Assembly (NCBI RefSeq): GCF_001561955.1
Contig: NZ_CP014223.1
Location: forward strand, 2,356,001-2,420,000
Direction of reading: 5' to 3'
DNA: 64,000 nucleotides
Source of the DNA: Anaerotignum propionicum DSM 1682
Lineage (GTDB): Bacteria > Bacillota > Clostridia > Lachnospirales > Anaerotignaceae
Position numbers and translations under genes: made by a program. The notes beneath the pieces are model-generated. The model was not told the DNA's origin and searched no databases. It worked only from the letters and a program-made list of their open reading frames with translations. Positions 53,118 to 62,363 of this stretch are shown here, one piece after another. The stretch's first letter is position 1. Every line of letters begins with the position of its first letter.

Positions 53118-54383
53118 CTACATTCGCGATAGTACACTCCCTTCACTATCTATAATAGTTGTCCAACTGCCATTTGTTCCTGTAGCACTAAATCTTAATC
53201 CATATTTTCCGAAATGAAATAACTTTGTAGCGGTATCAAAAGAATTTCCATCCACACAGATATAAAGCCCCCCATCATTTATTGTGACTTTTCCTGTAAT
53301 CAACCCGTAAACCTGTTTTACCTCGGTAGATGCACTCACCGCTGTGGAAAGGCTCTTCTCCCCGCTGGTTACAGATGATGTCAAGTCTGCAACAAAATCC
53401 CCCAATTCCACCTCATTGTATTGTTCAAGCAAGCAATCCCACTCATAGGAAATGACCTTGGCTTTCTTATGAAAGCCCATTTTTACATTAGAAACCGTCA
53501 CTACGTCCCCCAACTGAACTTCTTCCAAAACAGAGTACTCCTTGTATTCTGCTGTTTGGGAAAGCATCTGGAAATTAGCCTTAATATTAACCTTGGGTAA
53601 ATCGCAACCCTCATTAAATAAAGCTTGAACAGCCCCGGGTAATTCATAATAAGTCAAACTGCTATCCTCGAATACATGGATTTTGGGGTAGCGGTAGCTA
53701 CTAATATATGGGCTATCCAGGTACCCGCCCGACATTGACACACCGTCTTTTCCAAAGGCGTAAATTCTTGTGGCCACCTCTGAAATATCCTCACTAATCT
53801 CCAACCCTACAAGGTTTTTGCCGTATCGAATGGCAACACCACGATCCTGTCCAATAGAAGTTTTCATAGAAACAGTAAAGCCGTCCCGCAGGATTTCCCC
53901 ACCAAAGGCCTTTACAAAACTACTTGCATCTTCATCATCACTAAGCAATGCGGCTATAGGGTTTACTTTGCTTGCAGAGACTGAACCTGTCCCCGACATA
54001 TTGGTTGTAAAAGCAAAAGGCATGGAATAGGCAAAGGCATTTTTGATACTGTTTATCACGGTTTGAGCTGTGCCTGATACACTGATATTCAAACAAAGAT
54101 TGTCCAGCAAATCATAAAAAATTTGCCGAGCATTTACCTGAATTCCATTCATATCTGGTTTGATGTGATAAATGCGAAAAGGCTGTTTTCCACGAGGCGT
54201 GGATGCAACAAGAATCCGCTCCTTTTCAATGTCCTCCCATTTCCCCCACTCATCATAAGGGTGTTCCAGCTCTAATTCATACAGGCCATTTAATTCCTCT
54301 TTTACAGTACAAAGGCTCGGAAGCAATGCCCCCAAGCCCAAAGTATCAAATGTTGTGCTATTCTTTTCATGTATGGTAATCAT
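53118..54383 (-). CDS. Phage tail-associated protein Tal / minor structural protein
   Basis: A 421-residue tail-tip protein. The N-terminal 330 residues have the Prophage_tail (gp18-like) pattern: an early WGKWEDIEKERILVA region, QPFRIYHIKPDMNGIQVNARQIFYDL and VQLGDVVTVSN. In longer members an endopeptidase or glycosidase domain follows; here the C-terminal 90 residues form a short beta-rich end instead. It comes after xkdX and the baseplate gene, not directly after Dit, which is less usual. The ATG overlaps the xkdX stop by one base. Confidence 0.85.
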   Translation of the reverse strand: MITIHEKNSTTFDTLGLGALLPSLCTVKEELNGLYELELEHPYDEWGKWEDIEKERILVASTPRGKQPFRIYHIKPDMNGIQVNARQIFYDLLDNLCLNISVSGTAQTVINSIKNAFAYSMPFAFTTNMSGTGSVSASKVNPIAALLSDDEDASSFVKAFGGEILRDGFTVSMKTSIGQDRGVAIRYGKNLVGLEISEDISEVATRIYAFGKDGVSMSGGYLDSPYISSYRYPKIHVFEDSSLTYYELPGAVQALFNEGCDLPKVNIKANFQMLSQTAEYKEYSVLEEVQLGDVVTVSNVKMGFHKKAKVISYEWDCLLEQYNEVELGDFVADLTSSVTSGEKSLSTAVSASTEVKQVYGLITGKVTINDGGLYICVDGNSFDTATKLFHFGKYGLRFSATGTNGSWTTIIDSEGSVLSRM

Positions 54384-54520
54384 TAAACCACCTCATACTC
54401 CTGCCCTGTTATTTCTGCATACTGCTCTGCTGTGATTTTGCCACTTTTTACGAACATACCTACATTCTCAGCAGAATAAATCTGAGAATCAAAATACCGC
54501 TTTACAATTTTATAAATCAT
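54383..54520 (-). CDS. xkdX: XkdX-family small phage protein (45 residues)
   Basis: A short gene, MIYKIVKRYFDSQIYS at the start and GKITAEQYAEITGQEY near the end, matching the XkdX family found beside tail-fibre genes of Gram-positive phages. Its ATG (54520) overlaps the upstream stop in ATGA and its stop overlaps the tal ATG in TAATG, so it is embedded in the translational chain. Function unknown. Confidence 0.85.
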   Translation of the reverse strand: MIYKIVKRYFDSQIYSAENVGMFVKSGKITAEQYAEITGQEYEVV

Positions 54521-54819
54521 CTCACCACCCCCTGTTGATTCAGCAATAATTCGGCTAATGTCATATCAATCTCTGTCTGTTTGCTTAGAATCATCTGCTG
54601 ATTTAATAGCATTTCAGCTTGTAGGATTTCATCCTCTGTGGATTTGGGAATGGAATCTTGTAGTTCAACTTCTTCCCATTCACCATTGTTATACCGTTTT
54701 CCTAAAATAGATATATCCTCGTTGTCCAAAGAAATATAATTGTGAAGTTCTATCTCTTCATGCACACCTCTTATTTCTGCACAAATAGAATCCTCCTTCA
54801 AAACTGCATAATATCGCAT
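54517..54819 (-). CDS. Small phage tail-region protein of unknown function
   Basis: A 100-residue acidic protein (MRYYAVLKEDSICAEIRGV) with a helical Leu/Gln-rich end (ILQAEMLLNQQM, ELLLNQQGVV) in which the element LLNQQ occurs twice. It lies between the baseplate gene and xkdX, the usual place of small tail accessory proteins. I recognise no family. Confidence 0.7.
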   Translation of the reverse strand: MRYYAVLKEDSICAEIRGVHEEIELHNYISLDNEDISILGKRYNNGEWEEVELQDSIPKSTEDEILQAEMLLNQQMILSKQTEIDMTLAELLLNQQGVVR

Positions 54820-54821
54820 TT

Positions 54822-56009
54822 TTATCCCCTCACCTTTGTCATCTCATTGTAGTAAACATCTACTCTTACATTACATGTTCCTGTAATGGGTGGATCGGTT
54901 ATGGCATTCCTGTGATACCAATTCAATGCCTCTACTTTTTTTATGTAAGCAGTCTTAAAGTTGGGTACAGAAGCCGTTGTCAATGCTCCCGATAAAGCAC
55001 TTGAGCCGTACACATGATAAGCAAAGCCAAAAACCGCACCCAGATATAAATAATAAGTGTAATTCCAATTACTATAAACCAAGCTGATTACTTGTGTTGT
55101 GTTATCATAATAAGTAAGCCTGATATTTCCTGTAATCCCAGACCTGTCACTATAACCACTAGGAACACTTAAGATATTTATTTTTATATAATCCAATGGA
55201 ACAGGAGTATCAAACTCAATACCAAAATTTGCCGTTCCTTGGGTGCCGCTGGCTACCGGTGCAGGAATTGTTGTAACAGCACTGCTTTTTACCCTCTGAA
55301 CCATCTGATAATTCCAGTTAAAATCTGTTAATGCATTTAGCTTCCCCATTACCGTACCTGCCGTTGCCGTTCCGCCTATGTCCGCAGTATTTCCCAACCT
55401 CTCCACAACCCCATCCACAGAGTTGTTATTGATTGCATTCTGTAGCAGTGTGGTTAAATCCTCGGAAACATAATTGCAAAGGTATTCCCAAGCATCCCAC
55501 ATAGTATCGATGGTAAGCTGTTCCGCGATCTCCCCGGGAACGCCAATATTTTGAACCATGTTAGTCATTAAATCATAGGCTTCATATAGATTTTGATATA
55601 GTACCACCAATGCGCCGTATTCGTTACTACTTTGTACAGCATTTTTGGAGAACAAACTTTTTACCACATGAATTTTAAACTCCATGGTTTGCAAAATTTG
55701 TACGTTTTGGTAGTAAATAATAATCTGTGCTTCCACATATCCCACTTTTGCAAGGGTCTGGTCTGTTAGAGGGAATTGACACCTGCCGTTAGCCGCCTCC
55801 GTAATCACACCGTTATTGTAAATCTCGCCACCGTCCTCGGGCTTCCTACAATAAATTCGTACCTCATGACCTGATAGATTAATGGGCAATCCGTTGTCCT
55901 TCAAATAAACATCTAAAAAACGGCTGTTAGAGTCGTTCTGCACAGCCGTAATAATGCTATCTCTCTTTACTTTCACATCAACAACAAACTTATCATAAAC
56001 TTGGGCCAT
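54822..56009 (-). CDS. Phage baseplate upper protein (BppU-like)
   Basis: A 395-residue tail protein. The N-terminal domain (about 1-135: VYDKFVVDVKVKRDSIITAVQNDSNSR region, VRIYCRKPEDGG, FPLTDQTLAKVGY) is the BppU N-terminal fold that attaches host-binding modules to the baseplate; a helical neck and a beta-rich C-terminal domain of about 170 residues follow, a candidate receptor-binding part. ATG 56009 with GGAGGTGG upstream overlaps the Dit stop by one base; open codons further up lie inside the Dit gene. Confidence 0.82.
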   Translation of the reverse strand: MAQVYDKFVVDVKVKRDSIITAVQNDSNSRFLDVYLKDNGLPINLSGHEVRIYCRKPEDGGEIYNNGVITEAANGRCQFPLTDQTLAKVGYVEAQIIIYYQNVQILQTMEFKIHVVKSLFSKNAVQSSNEYGALVVLYQNLYEAYDLMTNMVQNIGVPGEIAEQLTIDTMWDAWEYLCNYVSEDLTTLLQNAINNNSVDGVVERLGNTADIGGTATAGTVMGKLNALTDFNWNYQMVQRVKSSAVTTIPAPVASGTQGTANFGIEFDTPVPLDYIKINILSVPSGYSDRSGITGNIRLTYYDNTTQVISLVYSNWNYTYYLYLGAVFGFAYHVYGSSALSGALTTASVPNFKTAYIKKVEALNWYHRNAITDPPITGTCNVRVDVYYNEMTKVRG

Positions 56010-56704
56010 TATAACCACCTCCATTTCGGTTCCACTTCTATTTTTGTTACACTTCCTGTCCAACTGACACTATTCTCCCCTACCTCAAAGCGGGGAAAAT
56101 CCAAAGCAGAGTATTTGTCGTTTGCATAGGTAGCGTCTTTATAAACTTCCATCATCTCACTATCAATGGTTACACTCCCATTTATACCATTTAGTCCATA
56201 ATTCGTGCCGTTTACGGTTAAAATGATGTTTCCATTACCATAAATCGTCATCGTAGGCTCAGAATAAACGGTACCTTTGTTGTGAATAGAACACGGTCTG
56301 GTAAGGGTAAAGTTATCCCCAAAGGCATTTACAGAATACTTAAATGGAAAAACCTTAAACTGCACCAAAAAGGAAATATACAAATAAATTACATCAGCGA
56401 TTGAAATGGCATTGCTGATTCTCGCCTTGTAAATCTTGTCAGGCTCCGTTGATAAAATCAAATCCCCACTCCCGTCTAACCATGCCGCTATTTCTTCCAG
56501 CTTTTCTGTCCCCCTTGCACCACATTCCACAGAAATGGTATACCCTTCATATGTACCCTCATCTATGGTTAAAACACCGTTTCTCCCGGGAATTGCCACC
56601 TCCTCTTCTCGACGACGAGGCTTCACAATGTCGGGCATAGCAGAAATCAAAATGTCCATATCTCTGCTGTCTTTTCCTTTAAAAATAAAATAAGACTCTA
56701 ACAC
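56009..56704 (-). CDS. Phage distal tail protein (Dit)
   Basis: A 231-residue protein of the distal tail family that forms the hub at the tail end. It has the N-terminal pattern SYFIFKGKDSRDMDILIS, EEVAIPGRNGVLTIDEGTYEG and a C-terminal galectin-like half (ITLTVNGTNYGLNGINGSVTID-like). It abuts the tape-measure stop and is followed by the baseplate gene. Confidence 0.87.
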   Translation of the reverse strand: MLESYFIFKGKDSRDMDILISAMPDIVKPRRREEEVAIPGRNGVLTIDEGTYEGYTISVECGARGTEKLEEIAAWLDGSGDLILSTEPDKIYKARISNAISIADVIYLYISFLVQFKVFPFKYSVNAFGDNFTLTRPCSIHNKGTVYSEPTMTIYGNGNIILTVNGTNYGLNGINGSVTIDSEMMEVYKDATYANDKYSALDFPRFEVGENSVSWTGSVTKIEVEPKWRWL

Positions 56705-58176
56705 TATGCACCTCCTGTGGCGGAAACTCTTTGCTTGCGATAAAATTCTGCCTCTTGTAATAGGCTTGAAACAGAACCTTTCCCATTATTTACCATTTTT
56801 TCAACTTTTAAAATGAGATCACCACCGTTGTAGGTAGAACTGTTCCAAACATTAGATGTATTTTTCTGCAAAACACTTTGCGAAGCCTTGCTTTGCGCCT
56901 GTCCTATGTCTGCCAACATGCGGTCTGTGTACACTAATAACTCTTGTGGGTCGTAAGCATCCTTCATTCCCTTGATGACACCCTGTGTGATGGGCTTTCC
57001 AACCTCTCTAGCTGCTCTCTTGGAAGGGCTTGCTGTTTCAGTAGCACGCTTTAGCTCCGCAATAATTGCATCTGCAATACTTCTAGCCGTGGCAACGGCC
57101 TCAGCACGTCTGCTTTCCATGCCATTGACCACCCCCTCCATGGCATCTACGCCCACAACCTGACAAATAATAGGGATATCATTTAAAGCCTTTTCCAATT
57201 CACCTGAAAAGTCCTCATCTAAGGCCTTCAGCTCTTTTTCATAAAACTTAGCGGCAATTTCTCTTACTAAGTCTTGTTTCTCATCCCAAGTTTTTGAGTA
57301 CTCTTCGAAAAATGAATCGCTTTTTGAAAGTAACTCCTCGCCAAAAGCCATCCCATCTTCAACACTCATCCCCAGAACTTCATCAAACAACCCTTGTGAA
57401 ATTCCCTTCTCCTGAAGCTTATCTAATATTTGCGCATATCTCTCCAGTCCTTCAATTTGACGGTCAATTTTTTCAAGCTGAACCACACCCCTTTCATCAA
57501 AGGCAAACAAATCCCCATAATCGGAAAGCTTTTTCTCCATGCGTTGTCTTTCATTTATAAGGGCATCATATTGTTTTTGTGCAACCTCTGTAATATTTTC
57601 AATTCTTGTGGCTACAAGCTTATAGGCTTCATTCGCTCCGCTATTGATTGCTTCCTTATAAACAGCCATTAATTCCTTAGCTGCCTTCCTGTATGCTGGA
57701 GCGGCCTTTTTGTTTGCCTCAGCAAATGCATTTACATTAGCATCAATTTTCCATTCCATACGTGAAATGGCAGTGGAAGCTTCTTCCTCCATTCCAGCTT
57801 TCATGCTCTTTAGGTAAAGGCTCCCCAATTCTTTATAAGAAACCGCCCTATTCTTCGCCTTTTGCATAGATTCCTCTGAAATGGCAACCACAGCCTTTTC
57901 TACTCCGCTCATAGTTTTTTCCAATTCAAAAGCACTTCTTGTGACACCGTTTTTTGCGGAATTCTCTATACTTAAGGCTTTCTCCGTTATTTTTTCCAGC
58001 CCAGTGTTAACCGCCGTGGCAAACAACGAAAGGTTGCCTGCCGAACCAAGAAAGGAAGCAGAAACTGCCTTTGCACTGAGGTTCGCCAGATTTTTTAAGT
58101 CAGTAACTCCTTTTTCAAATCCTGATTCATCTACTTTTGTTCCAAAGGTCAAATATCCATCATAATGATATGCCAC
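56704..58176 (-). CDS. Short phage tape-measure-type tail protein
   Basis: About 490 residues. The start MAYHYDGYLTFGTKVDESGF is the N-terminal signature of tape-measure proteins, and ASPSKRAAREVGKPITQGV near residue 385 is their C-terminal signature, so both ends are present but the long middle, which is usually 700-1,500 residues with membrane segments, is missing. GTG 58176 is the start (GAGGTGG six bases upstream); the GTG at 58185 is within the SD. Tape-measure length sets tail length, so the tail would be unusually short, or the gene has an internal deletion. Confidence 0.82.
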   Translation of the reverse strand: MAYHYDGYLTFGTKVDESGFEKGVTDLKNLANLSAKAVSASFLGSAGNLSLFATAVNTGLEKITEKALSIENSAKNGVTRSAFELEKTMSGVEKAVVAISEESMQKAKNRAVSYKELGSLYLKSMKAGMEEEASTAISRMEWKIDANVNAFAEANKKAAPAYRKAAKELMAVYKEAINSGANEAYKLVATRIENITEVAQKQYDALINERQRMEKKLSDYGDLFAFDERGVVQLEKIDRQIEGLERYAQILDKLQEKGISQGLFDEVLGMSVEDGMAFGEELLSKSDSFFEEYSKTWDEKQDLVREIAAKFYEKELKALDEDFSGELEKALNDIPIICQVVGVDAMEGVVNGMESRRAEAVATARSIADAIIAELKRATETASPSKRAAREVGKPITQGVIKGMKDAYDPQELLVYTDRMLADIGQAQSKASQSVLQKNTSNVWNSSTYNGGDLILKVEKMVNNGKGSVSSLLQEAEFYRKQRVSATGGA

Positions 58177-58201
58177 TTTGCCCACCTCATTTCAAAATTA
58201 A

Positions 58202-58798
58202 TTATAATAGCCCTGATAAATCCCCTCCTGTTAAAAGAGCAGCCTCTATTGCAGATAACTTCTCCGCCTCACCCTTAGAGAAGGGAAGTCTATGTATTGT
58301 TTTCATTCTACGGTAAAACTCTTTTTGTTCCTTACCCATACTTTCTGAAATTTCCATGGAACGATATCCCATAATTTTGCAAAAAGCTATATCTTCCCTT
58401 AAACCCTGAAATAGCGCCCGAAATTTCCACCAATGCAGTTGTTTTTCCTGTGTTAGATCTATTCCATACTGCTCTAAGAAGGCACTGTATATATAAGAAG
58501 CATCATGTTCAAAAGAATAAGTCCTTTCCTGCTTTCTATGGCTTCTCTTTTGATTTGACGTTTTTTCCGACTCTCCTGATCGATAAAACCATTGAATCCC
58601 TTCTAAAGCCATCTTCCAGTTTATTGGAACCTCAGGGTAAAATAAATGCAAAGCAAGAAGGGGCTTTTCAGCCCCTTCCACATCTTTGTCCAACATTAAT
58701 AATTCATATAAAATTCCCACACGAAAGTCCCATCGAAATGGGTACTCCTTATCATCAATCCAAATCTTTTTTGGCAGTGCGTCAATTAAAAGGTTCAT
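58202..58798 (-). CDS. Bacteriophage Gp15-family protein (tail assembly)
   Basis: A 198-residue protein of the Gp15 family of A118-like phages: DALPKKIWIDDKEYPFRWDFRVGILYEL at the start, a DLTQEKQLHWWKFRALFQGL core and a basic end. It sits between the gpG-like gene and the tape measure, the place of the frameshift-made tail chaperone of other phages. Starts overlap by four bases. Confidence 0.85.
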   Translation of the reverse strand: MNLLIDALPKKIWIDDKEYPFRWDFRVGILYELLMLDKDVEGAEKPLLALHLFYPEVPINWKMALEGIQWFYRSGESEKTSNQKRSHRKQERTYSFEHDASYIYSAFLEQYGIDLTQEKQLHWWKFRALFQGLREDIAFCKIMGYRSMEISESMGKEQKEFYRRMKTIHRLPFSKGEAEKLSAIEAALLTGGDLSGLL

Positions 58799-59169
58799 AG
58801 CCCTTCAATCCTCTCTATTGTATAGGGGGATTTTGTTTTCATAACGTCGATATATTCCTCTACCAAATAAGTATAAATGTCCCTGTGAAACACAATCGTA
58901 TCGTCTTTCTTAAAAATAAAAAATTTTTCTTTTTGAAAATCCAAAATCTCTTCAATCACCCTTTTTAGAATTACCTTTTCCTCATTTTGCATTTCGTAAA
59001 AACATTCCTCTTGACTTAAATTGCCTCGGTCCTTTTTCTCAATTTGTCCAAGCTCAACTTGAACCCTTTTAAAAATAAAAGCAAGGTGGTCTCTACCAAA
59101 ATCCACAGTATATTTCTGTCCTAGAATGGAAATCTCTCGTTTGGTTTCTCTCTTTAGAAAGGTGCTCAT
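58795..59169 (-). CDS. Phage tail assembly chaperone (gpG-like)
   Basis: A protein of about 125 residues rich in charged residues, starting MSTFLKRETKREISILGQKY. Its position between the major tail protein and Gp15/tape measure is that of the tail chaperone, which coats the tape measure during assembly. Identity rests on position and size. ATG 59169 is behind a G-run; codons upstream to 59190 lack an SD. Confidence 0.65.
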   Translation of the reverse strand: MSTFLKRETKREISILGQKYTVDFGRDHLAFIFKRVQVELGQIEKKDRGNLSQEECFYEMQNEEKVILKRVIEEILDFQKEKFFIFKKDDTIVFHRDIYTYLVEEYIDVMKTKSPYTIERIEGL

Positions 59170-59193
59170 AAAAATCCCCCTAGCCCGCATATA

Positions 59194-59685
59194 TTATGCT
59201 GTTTCTGTGAATGTTTTTGCCGTAGTGTTAAAAGTTCCATAAACGGGGTCTCCAACGCCATGAAGAGTTCCTGTTACCTTCATAGCTTCACCACCAGCAC
59301 CGGTAATTCCAGTCACAGCTACAGCAACCTTGAATTTTCTTCCATAAAAGGTATTCTCCAAAGTCTCATGGGGTTGAAATAATTCTACACGCACATACTC
59401 CAGCTCAGCCTCAGCACCTGTTTTTTGATTTCGTCCAATGTTATAAAGAGCCATAACTGCCTCCTCTGATGCAATCAAATCCGTATCAAAGGGAAACTGT
59501 GTCTGATAATTCTTAATTTGACTGGACTGTGCCTTTTGGTGAATATATGTTTTTGTATCCGTCTGGGCATTGGGATTTTCATCTAAAGTATTAAACCCCA
59601 CACCCATTAAAGCATAGCTTGGCGTGTTACTGCTGCTTGTATTTAAATAATCTGCAATTTGATGTCTCATTACTGTATCACTCAT
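59194..59685 (-). CDS. Phage major tail protein (tail tube)
   Basis: A 163-residue beta-rich protein that builds the tail tube. It opens with SYALMGVGFNTLDENPNAQTDTKTYIHQK and has the QFPFDTDLIASEEAVMALYNIGR segment of A118-type major tail proteins. Its ATG overlaps the stop of the minor capsid gene by four bases. Confidence 0.85.
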   Translation of the reverse strand: MSDTVMRHQIADYLNTSSSNTPSYALMGVGFNTLDENPNAQTDTKTYIHQKAQSSQIKNYQTQFPFDTDLIASEEAVMALYNIGRNQKTGAEAELEYVRVELFQPHETLENTFYGRKFKVAVAVTGITGAGGEAMKVTGTLHGVGDPVYGTFNTTAKTFTETA

Positions 59686-60125
59686 GTTATTTCTTTTACT
59701 CCTTTCTCAAAATAAAGTAATCTGCACTGAATCTGATACCTTGCCATATTCTCTCTTGCGTCAATCACATAACCTTCGCTCTCCGCCTCTATACTCAGAG
59801 CTTCGCGGCCACATCCCAAGGACGGCAGTTCCTTCTTCAGACTTTTTTCCTTTAACCAGCCTACAAAGTTTTCATAAAACCCACTGTTTTCAATATTTGT
59901 TTCTACATCTGACCCATATTTCTCCACACTACCAAAGGTAAATACATACTGACAAAGGGCACTCCCATCAATATAAGCTTTCACTTCTTTTTTAGCTGGA
60001 ACACCGTCAATACTATACTCCGTGGGAAGAACCCCAAGATAGTCCACATGAATTGCTCCATCCTTTAGCAACGGACAAGTACAAAAAAAATCTCGGATGG
60101 ACTGGATTAAACTTTTATTTTCCAA
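59682..60125 (-). CDS. Phage minor capsid / tail-terminator protein
   Basis: A 147-residue protein of the minor capsid 3 type in A118-like phages: LIQSIRDFFCTCPLLKDG, YSIDGVPAKKEVKAYIDGSALCQY and NFVGWLKEKS. By position, just before the major tail protein, it should be the tail-terminator or completion protein at the head-tail joint. It overlaps its neighbours by 4 and 11 bases. Confidence 0.82.
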   Translation of the reverse strand: MENKSLIQSIRDFFCTCPLLKDGAIHVDYLGVLPTEYSIDGVPAKKEVKAYIDGSALCQYVFTFGSVEKYGSDVETNIENSGFYENFVGWLKEKSLKKELPSLGCGREALSIEAESEGYVIDARENMARYQIQCRLLYFEKGVKEIT

Positions 60126-60513
60126 TTTGTCTTCCTGCCCCTTTCAAAATTTCCCGCCCATAATGTGCCTTCATTCGCAAAAACCAATATGACCCCCGCA
60201 TAGGTGCTCCTTTGAATGTCAACGCCCTGTTGGCAACCACTTTTTCTTCACCAGCCCTTGCCCATGTTGAGCCGGTGCTGGTGCTCACCATTACCTTTCC
60301 ATAATATAGGAATTTTGCGTAGGGTACAGTGTAAATCACCTCACCGTTTTTACCATAAGCACTGTTTTGCAATGCCCCTGTGCCAAAGGGAGTAAAGAGT
60401 GCCATGCGGCGAATCACCTCTTGATCAATATACCTCTGTATTCTTCCTTCCTTACCTAAACCCTGACTTTTTTTCAGTACATCTAAACTGCTTAAATCCA
60501 CCGAAAAACTCAT
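60115..60513 (-). CDS. Phage minor capsid protein (HK97 gp10-like)
   Basis: A 132-residue basic protein with IQRYIDQEVIRRMALFTPFGTGALQNSA, typical of minor capsid 2/HK97-gp10 proteins of the head-tail joint. ATG 60513 follows GGGAGGTGG; it overlaps the previous gene's stop by four bases. Confidence 0.82.
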   Translation of the reverse strand: MSFSVDLSSLDVLKKSQGLGKEGRIQRYIDQEVIRRMALFTPFGTGALQNSAYGKNGEVIYTVPYAKFLYYGKVMVSTSTGSTWARAGEEKVVANRALTFKGAPMRGSYWFLRMKAHYGREILKGAGRQIGK

Positions 60514-60875
60514 TTTGCCACCACCTCCCAATGCTGCATATCCTTACTTCCATAGTCAAAAGTATTGATGGATAAAATAGTAAGACTTTTCCCTGAAGTA
60601 ATTCCTCTGATTATTTTATCCTCAGGGCGCAAAGTAAAATAGGATGTAGGATTTTTCTCAAACTCTTCTGGTATACCAAATGTACGGGTTGCTTCTGCCG
60701 AAAAAGGAATAAAGATATGTACCTCATTCGCCTCATAAAGCTTCTCATGGTTCAGCCTCGCTCCCAAAGCTTCCTGCCAAAAAACTCCCTTTATTATAGT
60801 AGACTGTAAAAAATATTTGCGAAAAATAGGATCATAAATCCGGTTAAATATAGTACATACATCACTTGATTTCAA
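60510..60875 (-). CDS. Phage minor capsid / head-closure protein
   Basis: A 121-residue protein (TIFNRIYDPIFRKYFLQSTIIKGVFW, IFIPFSAEATRTF, TSGKSLTILSINTFDYGS) of the minor capsid 1 type, expected at the head-closure step between connector and tail. Three bases separate it from the connector gene. Confidence 0.8.
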   Translation of the reverse strand: MKSSDVCTIFNRIYDPIFRKYFLQSTIIKGVFWQEALGARLNHEKLYEANEVHIFIPFSAEATRTFGIPEEFEKNPTSYFTLRPEDKIIRGITSGKSLTILSINTFDYGSKDMQHWEVVAK

Positions 60876-60878
60876 GTT

Positions 60879-61229
60879 TTACACCCCCAGATATAAAAGA
60901 CCAGTTGCCAATAAATAGCGGCGAACGGCAATGGAAAGGCGTTCCTCTTCATTTGGTGTGTTTGTAACACCGGCGGCATAATTTTTCGTTATTCTCCCAA
61001 CGCTTTCCGCCACAACACCGCCGCCCTCCTCGTTGATTTTAATTGCCTCCGCCACGGCACAGCAGGCTTTTTTCAATAAATCATTATCATCAGAAAACGC
61101 CATGGCTCTCTCAAAAGTGACCATATTAATATATTCTGATGACCGTTTTGCTAGGCGGCTAAAGCTATCTTGGGGAATCTCATCTCCCCCAAACCCTTCC
61201 TGATAAAATTCGTAGGTCGCATATACCAT
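60879..61229 (-). CDS. Phage head-tail connector protein
   Basis: A 116-residue helical protein (YATYEFYQEGFGGDEIPQDSF, LLKKACCAVAEAI, RRYLLATGLLYLGV) in the place of the adaptor that docks under the portal. The pattern matches the connector proteins that follow the capsid gene in A118-like phages. Confidence 0.78.
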   Translation of the reverse strand: MVYATYEFYQEGFGGDEIPQDSFSRLAKRSSEYINMVTFERAMAFSDDNDLLKKACCAVAEAIKINEEGGGVVAESVGRITKNYAAGVTNTPNEEERLSIAVRRYLLATGLLYLGV

Positions 61230-61245
61230 TGCCCTTCCCCCTCTC

Positions 61246-61467
61246 TTACTCCTTATTTTCGGACTGATCCCCTGTATCAGGTCTCACATGGGAGACCTCT
61301 TTCTTTGGCACTTCTTGCTCTTTTTTTAATATCTTATTTGCTTCCGGAACCTTCTTCTTTTTCTTAAAAAGCTTTTCCATTTCTGTCTGCGAGCTCTTAC
61401 TTCCCTCTTCCGTAGGAATTGGTTTAGCTCTTTCAGGCTTTGCACCCAACCCAACTGTTTTTGACAT
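61246..61467 (-). CDS. Small Lys/Glu-rich phage protein
   Basis: A 73-residue, very charged and probably disordered protein (KLFKKKKKVPEANKILKKEQE) between capsid and connector. Position suggests a head accessory or a partner of the capsid; I recognise no family. ATG 61467 follows AAGGAGG nine bases upstream. Confidence 0.7.
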   Translation of the reverse strand: MSKTVGLGAKPERAKPIPTEEGSKSSQTEMEKLFKKKKKVPEANKILKKEQEVPKKEVSHVRPDTGDQSENKE

Positions 61468-61481
61468 AATCGTCAACCTCC

Positions 61482-62348
61482 TTATGCCTTATGAGACAAA
61501 TAAACACCGGCCACCTTATTCTTATATACATCCACAATTCCATATTTGCGATATTTTACAATATAACTGTCTGCATCGGGGTTCCCTGCAGGGTCAATCA
61601 CATCACCCACTACATGCTTATCAAACTTAATTACAGCACCCTTATGTACAATCATGAAGTTGATGTCTTTACCCTCTGCTGCTTTTTTGTAATGCCCCAG
61701 TTCTTCTCCTGTGGTTTTGCCATCCAAAAGATCGATGGCTGTATAAAAACGGCTCTGGGGCACCTTACGAACGATCTCAAAGCTAGTCAAAACCTCTTTG
61801 GATTTTGTGGTATCCAATGCCATAACACTATTTAAAAGGGCATGAGTTGCATATAGCACTCTGCCCTCCTCAGGCACCTCATCCTCATCCATCTTGCTTT
61901 TTGCCGCCATCAATGCCTGTAAAAATTCCTCTGCTGTTGAAAAAGCCGCTGTAGCTGCTACTGAAATCCCTTCTGTTCCTGCTAAAGTTGCAAAGGTAAA
62001 TGCATCTGCCTCGGGAGCAACCTTTTCCCTTTGCAGCGTTGCCCCTGCCATATGAAAAGCCACCTGAAAGGTTTCAGCGTCATCCATGGTATCAATAGAA
62101 AGCTTTGTACCTCTATCATAATTAAATGTGGCAGTTTTCCAAACCACATCAACAGAGCCGTTAGTATAACCACTGTTTCTATCATAATTGCCCAGACCGG
62201 AAACACTGATTTGGGGATATAGAATTTCGTTACCGTTCCCCCCTGCTTTCATCATATTATTGTCACTGGTTAAGTCGGCAGTTACCGAAGCACTTTTGTA
62301 TACCTCATCAATTAAGTTTGTATAGTTTTTTGCCAAAGCAATTCCCAT
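61482..62348 (-). CDS. Phage major capsid protein
   Basis: A 288-residue protein with HK97-like capsid features of A118-type phages: MGIALAKNYTNLIDEVYKSASVTADL start, EKVAPEADAFTFATLAG spine helix region, the DEDEVPEEGRVLYATHALLNSVM domain and VIKFDKHVVGDVIDP near the end. It follows the scaffold gene by 15 bases. Confidence 0.9.
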   Translation of the reverse strand: MGIALAKNYTNLIDEVYKSASVTADLTSDNNMMKAGGNGNEILYPQISVSGLGNYDRNSGYTNGSVDVVWKTATFNYDRGTKLSIDTMDDAETFQVAFHMAGATLQREKVAPEADAFTFATLAGTEGISVAATAAFSTAEEFLQALMAAKSKMDEDEVPEEGRVLYATHALLNSVMALDTTKSKEVLTSFEIVRKVPQSRFYTAIDLLDGKTTGEELGHYKKAAEGKDINFMIVHKGAVIKFDKHVVGDVIDPAGNPDADSYIVKYRKYGIVDVYKNKVAGVYLSHKA

Positions 62349-62363
62349 CGTCTATCTCTCCTT

